Shown here piece by piece: positions 1 to 6,896 of a stretch of 20,413 nucleotides of DNA. Every line of letters starts with the position of its first letter. Within the stretch, counting starts at the first letter, position 1. Origin of the DNA: Rubritepida sp. (GTDB taxonomy: Bacteria; Pseudomonadota; Alphaproteobacteria; Acetobacterales; Acetobacteraceae). Below the pieces are notes generated by a model. That model ran no database searches. It worked only from the letters and a program-made list of their open reading frames with translations, and was not told the DNA's origin. The stretch spans positions 1 to 20,413 of the forward strand of contig JACMRO010000208.1 of the NCBI GenBank assembly GCA_014376425.1, in the 5' to 3' direction. A program made the translations under genes and the position numbers.

Positions 1-531
1 CGGCAGGAATGCGGCCCGCATCCCCGCCGCCAGCGCCGGCAGCACGTCGTTATCCACCCGGTCGCCGACATAGGTGGGCGCAGCCGGCGGCGCCCCGCAT
101 GCCTGGACGATCTGCGCGAAGAACCGCGCATCGGGCTTCTGCACGCCCCATCCGGCTGAGGTTGCGATGAAGTCGGCGCCCAGCGATAGCGCCTCCAGCG
201 CCGGCTTTGCCTCCAGGGGCTGGTTGCCGGCGATGCCGATCCGCGCCCCGGCCGCCCGCAGCGCCGCGAAGGCCGGCCGCACATCGGGGTAGAGGTCGGT
301 CTCCAACGGCGCGTCCCCCGCAAGGCGGGCTCGGCGGATGGCCATGATGTCCTGGCCGGGGCACAGGCGCTGCAGGGTGTGCTTATGGCTCAGCCCCTGC
401 GCGATATCCAGCCGCAGGGCATCCCAGACGGTGTCGAAGGGCAGCCCCAGCGCCTGCGCCCAGCCGCGCCACATCCGCGTTTCATCGACCAGCACGCCGC
501 CGACGTCGAAGACGAACCAGGGCGGGCTCAA
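1..531 (-). CDS. HAD-family hydrolase, 3' end outside window
   Basis: This is a haloacid-dehalogenase-superfamily hydrolase, most likely a small-molecule phosphatase or dehalogenase of the cytoplasm; the substrate cannot be told. The visible 177 residues carry motif I as FDVGGVLVDE near residue 7, with the nucleophile Asp but Gly at the usual second Asp position, as in some phosphatase-like and dehalogenase-like members. They also carry motif II as IAGNQ, the motif III lysine in QKPDARFF, and motif IV as GDRVDND. I chose the TTG at 531-529 because it sits just before motif I, and the next in-frame ATG would remove that motif. The TTG overlaps the TGA stop of the upstream hydrolase gene (TTGA), which suggests translational coupling. 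The frame is still open at position 1, so the protein is truncated only by the window edge. Confidence 0.85.
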   Translation of the reverse strand, partial: MSPPWFVFDVGGVLVDETRMWRGWAQALGLPFDTVWDALRLDIAQGLSHKHTLQRLCPGQDIMAIRRARLAGDAPLETDLYPDVRPAFAALRAAGARIGIAGNQPLEAKPALEALSLGADFIATSAGWGVQKPDARFFAQIVQACGAPPAAPTYVGDRVDNDVLPALAAGMRAAFLP

Positions 532-1880
532 TGCAGCATCTCCAGCACGGCGACGCGATTCTCTGACGCCGGCACGGCGTGGCCCACCACCGTCTCGGTG
601 TTGGACACCCCCAAGATGCCAGTGCCCAGCCGCGCCGCCGGCAGGGTGGCGGCGACGGTGGTGATGCGGGGCACGCCTTCGGGGATGCCGCCGGGGCGCT
701 GGCCGTCGATCAGCACCAGGTCGCGCGGTGCGCCGATGTAGCCGCGGGGGCGGGTCAGCCGCACCGCCCCCCCGGCTGCCGCCCCAGCCGCCTGCTCGGC
801 CGCCGTCAACGGCAGGGGCGGGCGGATATGGAACACGTCGGTGTCACGCGGAAAGGGACCGGCGAAGAGGTGCAGGGTCGGGCGGCCGGGGAAGGCCACC
901 TCCCATTCCAGCCGCCAGTCGGGAGCCACCGGCATCGGCCCCCACACGCCGCCGGCGTCGGTGACGACTTCATGCAGCCGGGCCACCCGACCGCCGTCCT
1001 CGCCGATCCGCCAGACCGCGATGCGCACGCCCGCGACCGGCCGGTTTGTCGGCTGCCAGGCCGGAGGGATGCCGGGGCTCCCCGCTTCGCTGCCGGTGAC
1101 CTGGCCGTTCAGCACCGGGCGTGGCTGCGCCGGGATGTCCAGCCGCTGTGCGTCGCGCCCGGCGATGAAGCGGAAGATCTCGGCGAAGGCGCGGGGGTGG
1201 AAGGCGACCTCGCGATGGTCCAGGCCGGGCAGCACGAGATTGGTGGCACCGCGCAACTCCGGCCCCTCGGCGGTGATGCCGGTGGGTACGCCCGGCCGGC
1301 CGACGAAGCGGCCATCGGGCTGGGCGAAAAGATCCAGCGCGTCGCTGCGCAGGGTCAGGAATTCAGTGCCGTCCACCACGTCGCCGGTGCCGCCGTTCAG
1401 CCGGCGCAGGAACGGGCCGCGGCCGTTGAACTCGCCGCCCGGGCTGGCCTCCCAGTCATAGACGCCGCGGTTGGGGGTGCCGCAGGTGATGGCGTGGCTG
1501 ACCTGCGCGGCGCCGCCCTGGTGGACGATGAAATCGCGAATCGGGTAACCGCCGCGCGAGGAGCCGACCAGCGCCACCCGCGCCGCCCCGGTCTCCGCCC
1601 GCAGCCGCGCCACCTCGGCGGCCAGCCGTTCGGTCTGCTCGGCGCTGGAGGAGCGATGCGGCTGCGGCGTCGCATCGTGGCCGCGCGCCAGCGGGTCGGG
1701 CAGGCTGATGGCGCGCGCCTGTTCGTGCCCGTTGACGGCGAAGCGCCACAGCGTGGTCAGCCACAACGCGGCGTGGTCGCCATTGCCATGAACCAGGAGC
1801 ACCGGCGGCATGCTGGCCTGGGCGCGGGCCGGGGCGAAGAACGGGGCAAACAGGCAGGGGAGGCCGCGACGGGTGAGCAT
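528..1880 (-). CDS. Secreted alpha/beta hydrolase with C-terminal beta-rich region
   Basis: This is a 450-residue serine hydrolase of the alpha/beta-hydrolase fold, lipase- or esterase-like, with unknown substrate. Residues 1-22 look like an export signal: they start MLTRRG and end in ARAQA, with two arginines that could make it a Tat substrate. The core shows the oxyanion-type HGNGD at 31-35 and the nucleophile elbow GSSRG with Ser108. The acid is probably Asp180 in LRSDALDLF, and the base is His222 or His228 in GLDHREVAFHP. Residues from about 260 to 450 are rich in predicted strands and contain a stretch resembling a carboxypeptidase-regulatory-like sandwich, perhaps for binding a polymer or surface. 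The gene follows fabI by 33 nt and overlaps the HAD gene. No Shine-Dalgarno sequence is obvious before the ATG. The exact family assignment (lipase, polyester depolymerase or other) is uncertain. Confidence 0.85.
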   Translation of the reverse strand: MLTRRGLPCLFAPFFAPARAQASMPPVLLVHGNGDHAALWLTTLWRFAVNGHEQARAISLPDPLARGHDATPQPHRSSSAEQTERLAAEVARLRAETGAARVALVGSSRGGYPIRDFIVHQGGAAQVSHAITCGTPNRGVYDWEASPGGEFNGRGPFLRRLNGGTGDVVDGTEFLTLRSDALDLFAQPDGRFVGRPGVPTGITAEGPELRGATNLVLPGLDHREVAFHPRAFAEIFRFIAGRDAQRLDIPAQPRPVLNGQVTGSEAGSPGIPPAWQPTNRPVAGVRIAVWRIGEDGGRVARLHEVVTDAGGVWGPMPVAPDWRLEWEVAFPGRPTLHLFAGPFPRDTDVFHIRPPLPLTAAEQAAGAAAGGAVRLTRPRGYIGAPRDLVLIDGQRPGGIPEGVPRITTVAATLPAARLGTGILGVSNTETVVGHAVPASENRVAVLEMLH

Positions 1881-1917
1881 GCGAGGCAGGATAGGCTGCC
1901 TTGGGTGGCCCGGTCAG
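1881..1917 (-). promoter_or_regulatory. Possible internal promoter giving a leaderless hydrolase mRNA
   Basis: On the minus strand, CTGACC (1917-1912, overlapping the fabI stop) is followed after 18 nt by TATCCT (1893-1888). The predicted start of transcription falls at about 1881, immediately before the ATG at 1880. The same stretch forms an inverted repeat, AGGCAG (1884-1889) and CTGCCT (1896-1901) with a 6-nt loop. The absence of a Shine-Dalgarno sequence fits a leaderless message, but the hexamers match the sigma-70 consensus only partly. Confidence 0.25.
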
Positions 1918-2756
1918 CCCTTCTCGATGGTCAAATCCGGCGCGTCGGGGTGCTTCATGCCTACCAGGTGGTAGCCGCAATCCACGTGATGCACCTCGCC
2001 CGTCACGCCGGCCGAGAGCGGGCTGAGGAAGTACATGCCCGAACCGCCGACCTCCTCCAGCGTCACGTTGCGGCGCATCGGCGAATTGTACTGATTCCAC
2101 TTCATGATGTAGCTGAAATCGCCGATTCCGCTCGCCGCCAGCGTCTTGATCGGCCCGGCCGAGATGGCGTTGACGCGGATCTGCCGGTCGCCGAGGTCGG
2201 CGGCCATGTAGCGCACACTGGCCTCCAGCGCCGCCTTGGCCACGCCCATGACGTTGTAATGCGGCACCCAGCGCTCGGCGCCCAGGTAGCTCAGGGTCAG
2301 CATCGTCCCGCCGGCCTTCATCATCGCCGCTGCCCGCCGCGCGGTGGCGGCGAAGGAGTAGCAGGAGATGTCCAGCGCCTGCAGGAACACGTCGCGCGGG
2401 GTATCGATGAAACGTCCGCGCAAAAAATCCTTGTTCGCATAGCCGATGGCGTGGACCAGGAAGTCCAGTTCGCCCCATTCGGCCCGCAGCGCGTCGAAGG
2501 TCGCATCGATCTGCGCGTCGTCGCCCACGTCGCACGGCAGCACCAGCGAGGAGCCGACCGAGGCCGCCAGCGGCCGCACCCGCTTCTCCAGTGCCTCGCC
2601 CTGGAAGGTGAAGGCCAGCTCGGCGCCTTGCGCGGCGCAGGCCTGGGCGATGGCCCAGGCGATGGAGCGGTGGTTGGCCACGCCCATGATAACCCCGCGG
2701 CGCCCAGCCATCAGCGTCCCGGTCGGAATGATTGCTTGGCTGACTGTGTCCGGCAT
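1914..2756 (-). CDS. fabI: Enoyl-[acyl-carrier-protein] reductase (NADH)
   Basis: FabI catalyses the last reduction of each fatty-acid elongation cycle, converting trans-2-enoyl-ACP to acyl-ACP with NADH, in the cytoplasm. The protein is a short-chain dehydrogenase of 280 residues from the chosen start, the usual FabI size. It has the nucleotide-binding GVANHRSIAWA near residue 25, SYLGAER with Tyr157, and the catalytic Tyr167-x6-Lys174 in PHYNVMGVAK, closely matching E. coli FabI around its active site. I chose the ATG at 2756 because PDTVSQAIIP followed by GTLMAGRRG resembles usual alphaproteobacterial FabI N-termini. An in-frame GTG at 2798 would add 14 proline-rich residues. The gene is divergent from pdxH and is probably the first gene of a minus-strand unit with the two hydrolase genes. 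It belongs to the enzyme class inhibited by triclosan; resistance cannot be judged here. Confidence 0.96.
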   Translation of the reverse strand: MPDTVSQAIIPTGTLMAGRRGVIMGVANHRSIAWAIAQACAAQGAELAFTFQGEALEKRVRPLAASVGSSLVLPCDVGDDAQIDATFDALRAEWGELDFLVHAIGYANKDFLRGRFIDTPRDVFLQALDISCYSFAATARRAAAMMKAGGTMLTLSYLGAERWVPHYNVMGVAKAALEASVRYMAADLGDRQIRVNAISAGPIKTLAASGIGDFSYIMKWNQYNSPMRRNVTLEEVGGSGMYFLSPLSAGVTGEVHHVDCGYHLVGMKHPDAPDLTIEKG

Positions 2757-2844
2757 GGGGCTTTTTGGAAGGTTGAACGGCGTGGTTGGTGGTGGCACAT
2801 GGCTGGAAGCCGGGCAAGGCCCGCTTCATTTCGGGATGTTTCGC

Positions 2845-3423
2845 ATGGCTGATGACCCCTACGCCCTCTTCGCCGAATGGATGGCAGAGGCAACCGCGTC
2901 GGAGGTGAACGATCCCAACGCGATGTGCCTGGCGACCTGCACGCCCGATGGCCGGCCCAGCGCACGGATGGTGTTGCTCAAGGGCGTCGATGACCGCGGC
3001 TTTGTCTTCTACACCAACCTCGAAAGCCGCAAGGGTGGCGAACTGGCGGCCAACCCGCAGGCCGCGCTGTGCTTCCACTGGAAAAGCCTGGCCCGCAGCG
3101 TGCGCGTCGAGGGCGAGGTGGAGCCAGTCAGCGACGCCGAGGCGGATGCCTACTACCAGTCGCGCAGCCGCGGCAGCCGCATCGGCGCTTGGGCGTCGCG
3201 CCAGTCCCGCCCGCTGGAAGGCCGGTTCGCGCTGGAGAAGGCGGTCGCCGAATACACCTTGAAGTTCGGCGTGAGCGAGGTGCCCCGCCCGGCGCATTGG
3301 TCGGGATTGAGGGTGCTGCCCCGGCGAATGGAATTCTGGCGCGACATGCCCTTCCGGCTGCATGAGCGGCGGGTGTTCAAGGCTGCCGCCGGCGGCTGGG
3401 AGACCGAGGCGCTGTTTCCGTGA
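2845..3423 (+). CDS. pdxH: Pyridoxamine/pyridoxine 5'-phosphate oxidase
   Basis: PdxH is an FMN-dependent oxidase that converts pyridoxine or pyridoxamine 5'-phosphate to pyridoxal 5'-phosphate, the last step of vitamin B6 synthesis and salvage. The 192-residue product contains FMN- and substrate-contacting signatures in family order: ARMVLLKG (40-47), FYTNLESRKG (55-64), FHWKSLARSVRVEG (77-90), SRSRGSRIGAWAS (106-118), and the C-terminal signature around RPAHWSG and EFWRDMPFRLHER with the RLH triplet at 171-173. I chose the ATG at 2845 because CGGGA at 2832-2836 lies at ribosome-binding distance and the protein then has a typical alphaproteobacterial length. An ATG at 2836 would add three residues. 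The open frame continues far upstream, but there it is the antisense shadow of fabI. The stop overlaps the next gene's GTG (GTGA), so the two genes are likely translated together. Confidence 0.96.
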   Translation: MADDPYALFAEWMAEATASEVNDPNAMCLATCTPDGRPSARMVLLKGVDDRGFVFYTNLESRKGGELAANPQAALCFHWKSLARSVRVEGEVEPVSDAEADAYYQSRSRGSRIGAWASRQSRPLEGRFALEKAVAEYTLKFGVSEVPRPAHWSGLRVLPRRMEFWRDMPFRLHERRVFKAAAGGWETEALFP

Positions 3424-4841
3424 CGGATGTGGACGCCTTCCTCGCCGGCATGACGGGGCAGGGGGTGGTGGAAACGCACATCTCGAAGGTGTTCCTGGGC
3501 GTGACCGAGGCGCTGAAGATGAAGAAGGCCGTGGCGCTGGGCTTTCTCGACTTCAGCGCGCTGGACGATCGCGAGCGGCTGCTGCGCCGCGAATTGGAGC
3601 TCAACGCGCCGCATGCGCCGGGCTTGTATCTCGACGTGGTGCCCGTCACCCGTGGCGCGCAGGGCCTCGCTCTGGGCGGCGAAGGGGTGGTGCTGGAATG
3701 GGTGCTGCGCATGGCGCGCCTGCCGGCCGATGCTTTCCTCGACGTATGCGCGCCACTGGATGGCGCCGGGCTGGATGCTTTGGCCGATGCGGTGGTGGCC
3801 ATGCACGGAGCCGCACCGCTGCGCCGCGCCGGCGATCCGGCCGCGGTTCTGCGGGGCAACGTCGAATCAGCACTTTCCGCCGGCCTGCCGGCCCGGGCGG
3901 TGCGGCACTGGGCGGACCTGGCCGAGGCCACGCGGGCCGCGCTGGCGCCCTGGCTCGCCGCCCGTAGCGCTTTCCAGCGCCGCTGCCATGGCGACCTGCA
4001 CCTGGGCAATCTGTGCCTGATGAACGGCCGACCGGTGCCGTTCGACGCGCTGGAATTCGACGAGGACCTGGCCAGCATCGACACCGGCTACGACCTCGCC
4101 TTCCTGCTGATGGACCTCGACCAGCGCTGGGGCCGGCCGGCTGCCAACCGGGTGATGAACCGCACCATCGCCCGCAGCGGCGACGTGGCGATGCTGCGCG
4201 GCATGCCGCTGTGGTTTTCGATGCGGGCGATGATCCGCGCCCATGTCACCGCCAGCCGCGGCCAGGACGGTGCGCCGTTGCTGGCCGCCGCCCTCGCCTA
4301 CCTGGCGCCGGCGCCGCCGCGGCTCATTGCCATCGGTGGGCTGCAGGGCACCGGTAAATCCACCCTGGCGCGTGCGCTGGCGCCCGGGCTGGGGCCTGCG
4401 CCGGGCGCCCTGGTGCTGCGCAGCGACGAAGTACGAAAACGCCGCGCCGGCGTGGCGCCGGAAACGCCGCTGCCCGGCACCCGCTACAGCACCGCGGAAA
4501 GCGACGCGGTCTTCGCGCAGGTCAGGCACGACGCCACGATCGCGCTGGCCGCCGGCCAGGCCGTCATCGCCGACGCGGTCTTCCTGCGCCCGGCCGAACG
4601 CGACGCGATTGCCGCGCTGGACCCGGGGTTCGTGGGCCTGTGGCTCGACGCGCCGCTGCCCCTGCTGCGTGCCCGCATCGCGGCCCGCGCGGGCGATGCG
4701 TCCGACGCCACGATCACCGTGCTTGACGCGACCGCGGCGCATGATCCGGGCCACATCGCATGGTCGCGTATCGATGCCGCTTCAGGTGCCGAAGCCGCCG
4801 CGCGCAAGATGCTGGACGTGCCCGCCCCCGCTTCGCCATAA
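3420..4841 (+). CDS. Fusion of APH-like kinase and P-loop kinase
   Basis: This is a 473-residue two-domain protein. Residues about 20-290 resemble the aminoglycoside phosphotransferase/protein-kinase-like fold. They include the catalytic-loop motif HGDLHLGN (190-197) and a following metal-site region FDALEFDEDLASID (208-221). Residues about 300-465 form a separate P-loop domain with Walker A GLQGTGKS (307-314), followed by LRSDEVRKR and a lid-like region, as in shikimate, gluconate or zeta-toxin-like small-molecule kinases. This architecture is known in databases as a bifunctional APH/ATP-binding protein, but to my knowledge no substrate is established. A drug-resistance role should not be assumed. 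The GTG start at 3420 overlaps the pdxH stop by 4 nt and has GGGAG and GAGG upstream, which supports translational coupling. A link to B6 metabolism would be inference from position only. Confidence 0.88.
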   Translation: MTDVDAFLAGMTGQGVVETHISKVFLGVTEALKMKKAVALGFLDFSALDDRERLLRRELELNAPHAPGLYLDVVPVTRGAQGLALGGEGVVLEWVLRMARLPADAFLDVCAPLDGAGLDALADAVVAMHGAAPLRRAGDPAAVLRGNVESALSAGLPARAVRHWADLAEATRAALAPWLAARSAFQRRCHGDLHLGNLCLMNGRPVPFDALEFDEDLASIDTGYDLAFLLMDLDQRWGRPAANRVMNRTIARSGDVAMLRGMPLWFSMRAMIRAHVTASRGQDGAPLLAAALAYLAPAPPRLIAIGGLQGTGKSTLARALAPGLGPAPGALVLRSDEVRKRRAGVAPETPLPGTRYSTAESDAVFAQVRHDATIALAAGQAVIADAVFLRPAERDAIAALDPGFVGLWLDAPLPLLRARIAARAGDASDATITVLDATAAHDPGHIAWSRIDAASGAEAAARKMLDVPAPASP

Positions 4842-4842
4842 T
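4813..4842 (+). promoter_or_regulatory. Candidate promoter for the universal stress gene
   Basis: TGGACG (4813-4818) and CATAAT (4837-4842) are separated by 18 nt. The second hexamer matches five of six consensus -10 bases. Transcription would start near 4849, leaving a leader of about 26 nt with GGGAG before the ATG at 4875. The element overlaps the end of the preceding gene. It is supported by pattern only. Confidence 0.4.
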
Positions 4843-4874
4843 TCTCACCCAATGGGATCGAGGGAGACAAGAAA

Positions 4875-5753
4875 ATGGCATTCCGCAGGGTGCTCGTGCC
4901 GCTGACCGGCACGGCGGCCGGAGAGGCCGCAATCGCGACCGCGATAATGACCGCACGGGTCTGGAACGCGCATGTCCACTGCCTGCACGTCCGCGTCGAT
5001 GCGCGTGACGTGGCGCCTTTGGCGGGCGAGGGCCTTTCGGGCGCCATGATCGAGGAAATGATGGCGGCGACCGAGCGCGAGAGCGGCGAGCGCGCCGGCC
5101 GCGTCCGCGCGCTTTTCGACCGCATGTCCGGCGCGCTGGGCGACGTGACACTGGCCGACAGTGCCGAGGTCGCGCACAAGGTCGACGGCGTCACTCTCTC
5201 CTTCGAAAGCATCGCCGGTCGTGAGGAGGATGTGGTGGCGCAGCAGAGCCGCCTCTACGACCTGGTCGTTGTGCCGCACCCCGAGGCGGATGAGGACGCA
5301 TCCTCCTCGGACGCACTGCATGCGGTGCTGTTCGATTCTGGCCGGCCGGTGCTGATCGCGCCGCGCAGAGCGCCGGCCACCATCGGCCGCCGCATCAGCT
5401 GCGCCTGGAACGGCACCGCCGAGAGTGCAGCCGCCATGGCCGCGGCCCTGCCATGGCTGCATCAGGCTGACGCGATCCAGGTGCTCTACGCGGAGGAGTA
5501 TCAGCGCCGCGGGCCGAAGGTTGAGGGCATCCTCAGCTACCTGCACTGGCACGGGCTGCGCGCCGAAGCCCGGTTGTTCAAGCCGATGACGCGCGACGTG
5601 GGTGCGGGGCTGCTCGGAGCGGTGCGCGACTACGGGGCCGACATGCTGTGCATGGGCGCCTACAGCCACAGCCGCATACGCCAGCTGATCCTGGGCGGCG
5701 TGACGCGGCATGTGCTGGAGAACAGCGACATTCCGGTGCTGATGTGCCGGTGA
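4875..5753 (+). CDS. Tandem-domain universal stress protein
   Basis: This is a cytoplasmic stress-response protein of the UspA superfamily with two repeats in 292 residues. The first domain (about 1-165) begins FRRVLVPLTGT, the classic first strand, and ends RPVLIAP. The second (about 170-292) begins GRRISCAWNGT and ends DIPVLMCR. The ATP-binding-type loop of the second domain, at 261-275 (GAYSHS to GG), keeps the first and third glycines of G-2x-G-9x-G but has Ser in place of the second. Nucleotide binding is therefore plausible but not certain. The first domain lacks an obvious glycine loop. The ATG is preceded by a clear GGGAG ribosome-binding site. The family helps cells survive starvation, oxidative or other stress; the precise role here is unknown. 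A candidate promoter lies in the end of the preceding gene. Confidence 0.92.
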   Translation: MAFRRVLVPLTGTAAGEAAIATAIMTARVWNAHVHCLHVRVDARDVAPLAGEGLSGAMIEEMMAATERESGERAGRVRALFDRMSGALGDVTLADSAEVAHKVDGVTLSFESIAGREEDVVAQQSRLYDLVVVPHPEADEDASSSDALHAVLFDSGRPVLIAPRRAPATIGRRISCAWNGTAESAAAMAAALPWLHQADAIQVLYAEEYQRRGPKVEGILSYLHWHGLRAEARLFKPMTRDVGAGLLGAVRDYGADMLCMGAYSHSRIRQLILGGVTRHVLENSDIPVLMCR

Positions 5754-5761
5754 GGGCTTAG

Positions 5762-5775
5762 CCCGCCCGGGCGGG
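5762..5775. repeat. 14-bp perfect palindrome after the stress gene
   Basis: CCCGCCCGGGCGGG is its own reverse complement and lies 8 nt after the stop of the universal stress gene. As RNA it could fold into a 5-bp stem with a CCGG loop. No run of T follows, so a role as an intrinsic terminator is doubtful. It may be chance in such GC-rich DNA. Confidence 0.5.
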
Positions 5776-5779
5776 GCCA

Positions 5780-6130
5780 GTGGCACCTCTTGAAAGTCGA
5801 GACGGCGCGGGCCTGCTTCACCTGGCGCAGGGCGCTGGCTTTGGGAATCCGATTATCGAATCACTGATGCTGGACCTGGTGGAATGGCTGGAGCGCCGGC
5901 CCCGCACCTACGCCGAGGCGATTGAGGTCTGGCGCACTTCCTGCCCGCGGCTGACGGTGTGGGAGGATGCGGTGGATGGCGGACTGATCGCCATCGCCAC
6001 GGACGCCCATGGTGTGCTGCGGGTCAGCGCGACGGATTACGGCCGGCACCGGCTGGCGGCGCGTATCATCACCGGGGCCAATGGCTGCGATCCGGCCGGC
6101 GGCATGGCGGCGGGCACCCTCCCGCCCTAA
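5780..6130 (+). CDS. Small protein of unknown function
   Basis: I do not recognise a named family. The frame encodes up to 116 residues from a GTG at 5780. The part that looks protein-like begins at NPIIESLMLDLVEWLERR and runs through TYAEAIEVWRTSCPRLTVWEDAVDGGLI. This is an alternation of short helices and a following strand pair that resembles a small winged-helix-type domain; that structural reading is inference. An in-frame ATG at 5867 would give 87 residues and may be the true start, but the preceding residues NPIIES look conserved in style, so the GTG is kept as the outer limit. The C-terminal 20 residues are glycine/alanine-rich and probably disordered. The gene lies between the stress protein and the pirin on the same strand. 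No signal peptide or membrane segment is visible. Confidence 0.6.
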   Translation: MAPLESRDGAGLLHLAQGAGFGNPIIESLMLDLVEWLERRPRTYAEAIEVWRTSCPRLTVWEDAVDGGLIAIATDAHGVLRVSATDYGRHRLAARIITGANGCDPAGGMAAGTLPP

Positions 6131-6175
6131 CTACCTGCCACCGCAGCCACAAACCGGCCGCGCAGGAACAGGACC

Positions 6176-6877
6176 ATGATCGACATCCGCCCCTTCGACA
6201 GCCTCGGCGCCGCCGACCTTGGCTGGCTGAAGGCAAAGCACCACTTTTCCTTCGGCCACTACCGGGAGCCCACGCGCGAGAGCTGGGGCAACATCCGGGT
6301 CTGGAACGATGACGAGATCGCGCCCGGCCAGGGCTTCCCGCCGCACCCGCACCGCGACATGGAGATCATCACCTATGTGCGGGCCGGCGCCATCACCCAC
6401 CGCGACAACATGGGCAATGAGGGCCGCACCGAGGCGGGCGACGTGCAGATCATGTCGGCCGGCACCGGCGTGACCCACAGCGAGTACAATCTGGAAGCGG
6501 ATGTCACCCGCATCTTCCAGATCTGGATCCTGCCCGACCGCGCCGGCGCGGCACCGAACTGGGGCGCGAAGAGTTTCCCGAAGGCCGCGCGCGAGGCCGG
6601 GTTCGAAGTGCTGGCCAGCGGCCGTGCGGGCGATAGTGGCGCGCTCCCCATCAACGCCGACGCGGCGGTGATGGCGGTCACGCTCAGCCCCGGCCAGACG
6701 CTGGTGCAAAGCCTGGCGCCCGGTCGTGTCGCCTATCTGGTGCCGGCCCGCGGCAGCGTCACGGTCAACGGCGTCCGGCTCAACCCGCGCGACGGCGCGG
6801 CGATCCGCGACGAGACGGAGCTGCGTATCGAGGCAGAGGACGAGGCCGAGTTGGTGATGGTCGAAGCCGCCGCCTGA
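6176..6877 (+). CDS. Pirin-family bicupin protein (YhhW-like)
   Basis: This is a 233-residue member of the pirin family, two stacked cupin barrels with one metal site. The N-terminal signature is complete: FGHYREPTRESWGNIRVWNDD, then GFPPHPHRDMEIITYV with metal ligands His57 and His59, then GTGVTHSEYN with His101 and Glu103. This is the same His/His/His/Glu set as in E. coli YhhW, which has quercetin 2,3-dioxygenase activity in vitro. The QIWILPDRAGAAPNW segment is also family-typical. The C-terminal cupin lacks evident metal ligands, as is usual. The ATG has AGGA upstream. The biological substrate is unknown; pirins have been linked to redox stress and metabolic regulation. The next gene begins 19 nt after the stop, so co-transcription is likely. 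Confidence 0.93.
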   Translation: MIDIRPFDSLGAADLGWLKAKHHFSFGHYREPTRESWGNIRVWNDDEIAPGQGFPPHPHRDMEIITYVRAGAITHRDNMGNEGRTEAGDVQIMSAGTGVTHSEYNLEADVTRIFQIWILPDRAGAAPNWGAKSFPKAAREAGFEVLASGRAGDSGALPINADAAVMAVTLSPGQTLVQSLAPGRVAYLVPARGSVTVNGVRLNPRDGAAIRDETELRIEAEDEAELVMVEAAA

Positions 6878-6896
6878 ACGGTGTAGTGGTGGCGGT

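Noticed and set aside
579..2852. Long plus-strand open frame across the hydrolase and fabI
   Set aside because: It covers two well-supported minus-strand genes and shows no motif of its own.
3420..4841. Antibiotic-resistance gene
   Set aside because: The HGDLHLGN motif is shared by many APH-fold kinases. The fusion with a P-loop domain and the housekeeping context do not point to drug modification.
5762..5775. Palindrome as an intrinsic terminator
   Set aside because: The stem is short once a loop is allowed and no T-run follows; it is listed only as a repeat.
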